A DNA stretch of 64,000 bases. Origin: Glomus cerebriforme. Its lineage: Eukaryota > Glomeromycota > Glomeromycetes > Glomerales > Glomeraceae. The notes beneath the pieces are model-generated. The model was not told the origin of the DNA. It did no database searches and was given only the letters and a program-made list of their open reading frames with translations. Position numbers and translations under genes: made by a program. Shown here in pieces: positions 60,971 to 64,000 of the stretch; position 1 is the stretch's first letter; the number at the start of each line of letters is the position of its first letter. The stretch covers positions 228,672 to 292,671 of the forward strand of contig QKYT01000024.1 of assembly GCA_003550305.1 (NCBI GenBank). The letters run 5' to 3'.

Positions 60971-61838
60971 TCAGTGAATTTTTTCATAGTGTTTTATGAA
61001 TTCATGTTTGCTGTTAAAAGTGTTATTACAATCTGGACAATTAATTTGTCGAGCTTCTTGAGATGCCAGTGCTGGTGGTGGCTAACCAACAAATAAATAT
61101 ATTAATAATAGAATTTATAGCATAGAAATAAAGAAATAAGGAATAGTAACATACCGGATCAATAATTCTATCAATTAAAGACATATCCAACATAAATCCT
61201 GGCAAACCATTTTCACCACTAATATCTCCCCATCTAGGATTACTACATTTCCTATCCCTCCTGTATATGTAAATTCGCTTATGTTGGGGATCAATTAACC
61301 AACCAAGCTGGACCACTGTGCTTTGTATTATGAGTTCTTCTTTAAATCTCTTATCTGCTTCCTTGAATTTTGAATTATCTGTATCCTCTCCGATATCAGC
61401 AACTTCAACAAGAAATATAGGGGTGAAGGGAGCACCCTGGAAGGTCCAAGCCTGTTCATCAGTTAGCTGGAGAACCATATTTTGGGGTATAAAAGCAACA
61501 TCTGGTGCCCTAATCACTGATTGATAATCAATAACAAAATTGAATCCACCCTGTGATGTAGTGACTCCACCACCTTGTTGAGTTTGCACGTTCCAGTTAC
61601 GAAGTTGAGCAGCAATTTCTGCAACTACCTGTTCTCTACAGCACGGTGTTTGTGGCATAAGTACTAGTTTTCCATTTTTGTCAAGCTCAAAAAGGTTAAC
61701 AGGGTGTCCATTGATTTCCAAAGTATAATTTTTCAGCCGGCTGTTGATATACTCGAATTCTTCAAGAGTATAGGAGCGTTCAAGGTCTAAATTATCAAGG
61801 TTTATTTCTTGATTGTAAACTTTGGGTGTTTCAGCCAT
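60971..61838 (-). CDS. Uma2/DUF820-type nuclease with C2H2 zinc finger
   Basis: Exon 1 is 61155-61838 and exon 2 is 60971-61081, joined in phase 0 across a 73-bp intron (GTATGT...GGTTAG), giving 264 residues. Residues about 25-225 match the Uma2 (DUF820) branch of the PD-(D/E)XK nuclease fold: LMPQTPCCREQVVAEIAAQL, IRAPDVAFIP with acidic D113, PIFLVEVAD with E145, then KFKEADKRFKEEL and QLGWLIDPQHKRIYIYRR. Exon 2 encodes a Pro/Ala linker and one C2H2 finger, CPDCNNTF...H....H (C-x2-C-x12-H-x4-H), ending at the last histidine. Uma2 proteins are mostly bacterial, especially cyanobacterial; they also occur in glomeromycetes (from memory). The finger could target the domain to nucleic acid or a partner. 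Without the intron the ORF would run into a hydrophobic artefactual tail. Confidence 0.8.
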
Positions 61839-62600
61839 GTTTTTTTTGTAAGTGAAAATTTGGGAATAAAAAATTTTTAATTTGTCATGTTGAGTACGTT
61901 GATTATTGATCAGTTGATTATTGATTGATAAGACCGATCAAATTGTTTGGCTGTCCTATCTGTCCATGCCCGAAAATAGAAAATAGATCAAGAATATCTT
62001 ACCTCTGATGGACTTATTTTCTGGAGATTCTCCTACTTTTTAATATCCCTTGGACTCGAAAAGAAGTAACAGGAGTTGAAATTTATTGAGAAAGAGGGGA
62101 GGAAAGAAAATATAAAAAATTTTTTTCTGTCGCACTCAAACGATTAGATCATTTCAGTTGAATTTCATGTGATGAACAGCTTAACGTCTTGACTTATGTC
62201 AAGGGGATGTGTAGATGGACGATGCTGTCACAAGGACGCAGTAGAAATTGGTGCAACAGGAATTGATGGATGAGAATCACGTTTTACAATACTGTATATA
62301 AAAAAAAGTGCTAAACTTTGAGTGGTCACAGTCTCTACTTTTTACGAGTGTGAACAGTACTTTATTAATACATGCGAAATAAATACAAGTGCAAGAGGTT
62401 TGTTAAAGCAAACTGACTAACCCGCTGTACATGATAAAGTTTCTATGCTTGTGCTAATGGGGCATAATCGATAAGAACATACTTTTTAATTCATTTTTGC
62501 ATCGTTTGGATTTCGCTCGAATTCTAAGAATCGGGACCTTTACTGTGATACACAATATATTTATCTGCTAATTAAACGTAGAGTTACATGTATTATAAGA
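61839..62600. other. Intergenic
   Basis: Upstream region of the Uma2-type gene. No ORF or repeat stands out. Confidence 0.5.
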
Positions 62601-63006
62601 CTATTGATTATAGGATATCAAAACTAGACAAACAAACTCCTTAATTTCGTCGTACCATACTTGCATCTTTTTTGCCGATCACGATTAACAATGTCTTCGA
62701 GTTTTTTAACATCCTTATACCAGCTAGTGTTATGAAGCCGATGCTGGGCCCCTTGCACCTCCAATGCGTTTCGATATTTTTGGAAGAAGGCATCAAGCTC
62801 TAATCCGTTTAAGAAAGGAGGTCGATATTCAATCATAGGATGCACCTAGTCTGGAATTTGCGATTTTTCTTAGATTCTGATTCTTTTTTAAGTTTATCGA
62901 TATCACGCCTTAATTCTACCTCAGCTTTAAGCTCATAAATCTTAGTAACCTGTCTCAGATCCGCTTTCTCCAACTCCTCGATTCTTCTCTTAAGCTCGGA
63001 TGTCAT
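62601..63006 (-). pseudogene. Coiled coil plus EVQG..H nuclease-like gene, broken
   Basis: From ATG 63006 about 50 residues form a charged coiled coil (SELKRRIEELEKADLRQVTK, IDKLKKESESKKNRKF). The frame then changes near 62845 to RPPFLNGLELDAFFQKYRNA, LEVQGAQHRLHNTSWYKD and VNRDRQKRC. The pattern LExD...ALEVQGAQH...RDRxKRC matches a glomeromycete and viral nuclease-like family with E-x-Q in place of ExK. Just after KRC about ten residues are missing and the frame changes again to VWYDEIKEF, the expected family continuation. At least two frame changes make it a pseudogene, or a gene with sequence errors. It lies about 170 bp downstream of the Crinkler-like gene on the same strand. Confidence 0.55.
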
Positions 63007-63176
63007 GATTTATAATATTTTATACACGACGGGAATTATTCAATGTTATGTTGCAAATGTAAAAAACTTGCTTTATTAATATAGAGATAAAAAAATAAAT
63101 ACAAATGCGGGACTTTGCCCTTGATACATGATGAAGTTACTACGTTTCTATTCTAAGCCCTATCTATCTCTAAATC

Positions 63177-64000
63177 CTAATTCGATTTTACCGCAAGACC
63201 GCCTGATGACCTTACCCTTTTTACTCCACTTTGAGAAGCTTCCGCTGGTTTCTGTGCCTCTTCCAATAACCATATAATTTGACCAAGGACATTCTCCGCC
63301 TTGTCTCTTATATCCGAATCTTCGTACGCAACAAATAGGGGTTTTGACAACTTAAACGATGGTTTCCTTTCATTATCTAGCGTACATTCCATGAAATACC
63401 ATTTTTCCGCATCTGTTACAATCCCCCATACTTTATCCATATCGTACTCGTTGTCTATTTCGTCTGCTTTGCGTTTGCGAGATAGTAAAGATTCCATCTG
63501 TACAGTGGCCTGAGCAAATCCCTGCTTAAAGTCATCTTTTTTGACCTCGATCAAGCCGATTGTTCTCCCGGTTGTACGTGATTCAATTCCATAGTCAAGA
63601 TTTCCGCGACCGTTTTTACCCTCGACTAACTTCTCAGGTACTATTTTATTTGACTTTTAAACGGGAAAGTTGCGGAGGCGAGATAAGTATAGGAATAGAT
63701 GCTTTTTGTGGCCTCGTAGGATACATCAATGGGGTTGTTGCAATACGTGTTTCCAATTCATCAGAAAGTTTTCGCAATGCCTCTTTATACTTATCATTCT
63801 TCGTGTCTACACAACCACATTGAAAAACGGGATAAACATCAATACTAGGATTCGGGTCATCGCTAAGACCATAGAGTTCACACACTTTCGGAAAGGTCCA
63901 CTTGTTGAATGGTTTTGATGGCGTCTCGATGAATACAGTAAATTTAAGGTTGGGTTTTGACACTAACGACCGCAACATCTCCCGGAATGAGACATCGTTC
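63177..64000 (-). pseudogene. Crinkler (CRN)-like C-terminal region, frameshifted, partial
   Basis: The gene enters from beyond the window end. Visible blocks are FREMLRSLVSKPNLKFTVFI, TPSKPFNKWTFPKVCELYGL, then after frame changes near 63645-63720 YLASATFPF and EKLVEGKNGRGNLDYGIES, and finally GLIEVKKDDFKQGFAQATVQ, KVWGIVTDAEKWYFMECTL and IIWLLEEAQKPAEASQ. The ExK in IEVKK, with the preceding NLDYGIE, fits the PD-(D/E)XK-like domain reported for CRN effectors. CRN proteins are host- or competitor-directed proteins of oomycetes, also found in arbuscular mycorrhizal fungi. The C-terminal 125-residue frame is intact. Whether the N-terminal secretion or ubiquitin-like header exists cannot be seen. 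Confidence 0.65.

Noticed and set aside
1..64000. tRNA, rRNA and CRISPR arrays
   Set aside because: No cloverleaf with conserved T-loop sequence, no rRNA-like segment and no regularly spaced repeats were recognised by eye; a dedicated tRNA scan was not possible.

Overview
The window is a strongly A+T-rich eukaryotic chromosome segment with long homopolymer runs and short introns (about 60-100 bp, GT...TATAG or TTAG). The gene content points to a glomeromycete (arbuscular mycorrhizal) fungus, most likely Rhizophagus irregularis or a close relative: an expanded F-box/LRR family, MATH-BTB, a Crinkler-like C-terminus, decayed RecQ-type helicase and DDE transposase copies, and an aminoglycoside-phosphotransferase-like kinase relic. 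The species is inferred from family content and base composition; no database was searched.

Layout. 1-2 kb is gene-free and holds an assembly gap. At 2.4-4.6 kb, plus strand, is a three-exon gene for an arthropod-hemocyanin/prophenoloxidase-type copper protein with all six copper-binding histidines. At 4.6-20 kb is an accessory, largely decayed region: a TTAGGGTCAGGAT-like minisatellite, a dead DDE transposase, a long inverted repeat, a dead RecQ-like helicase, a frameshifted conserved gene and a frameshifted APH-type kinase that has lost its catalytic HxD. At 21.1-22.8 kb is an unrecognised Ser/Asn-rich protein gene with a 24-nt microexon. 23-29.7 kb is nearly empty.

From 29.7 to 54.6 kb lies a tandem array of F-box genes, all on the minus strand: five full-length ORFs, one C-terminally truncated ORF and six fragments. 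It is interrupted by a 14-exon gene for an FHA-like plus protein-kinase protein (31.7-34.1 kb). The copies carry related upstream sequences, including a short element 47-99 bp before each start codon. One fragment carries a small TIR element (MITE). A MATH-BTB gene (SPOP-like Cullin-3 adaptor) follows directly on the plus strand, so two ubiquitin-ligase adaptor types adjoin.

From 58 to 64 kb, all on the minus strand, are a six-repeat tectonin-like beta-propeller, a Uma2/DUF820-type PD-(D/E)XK nuclease whose second exon adds a C2H2 zinc finger, a decayed coiled-coil plus EVQG..H nuclease-like gene, and a frameshifted Crinkler C-terminal (nuclease-like) gene cut by the window end. Three nuclease-fold-related genes within 3 kb, one intact and fused to a zinc finger, together with the fungal hemocyanin-type protein, are the most unusual contents. 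Exon models come from reading frames and splice signals only.
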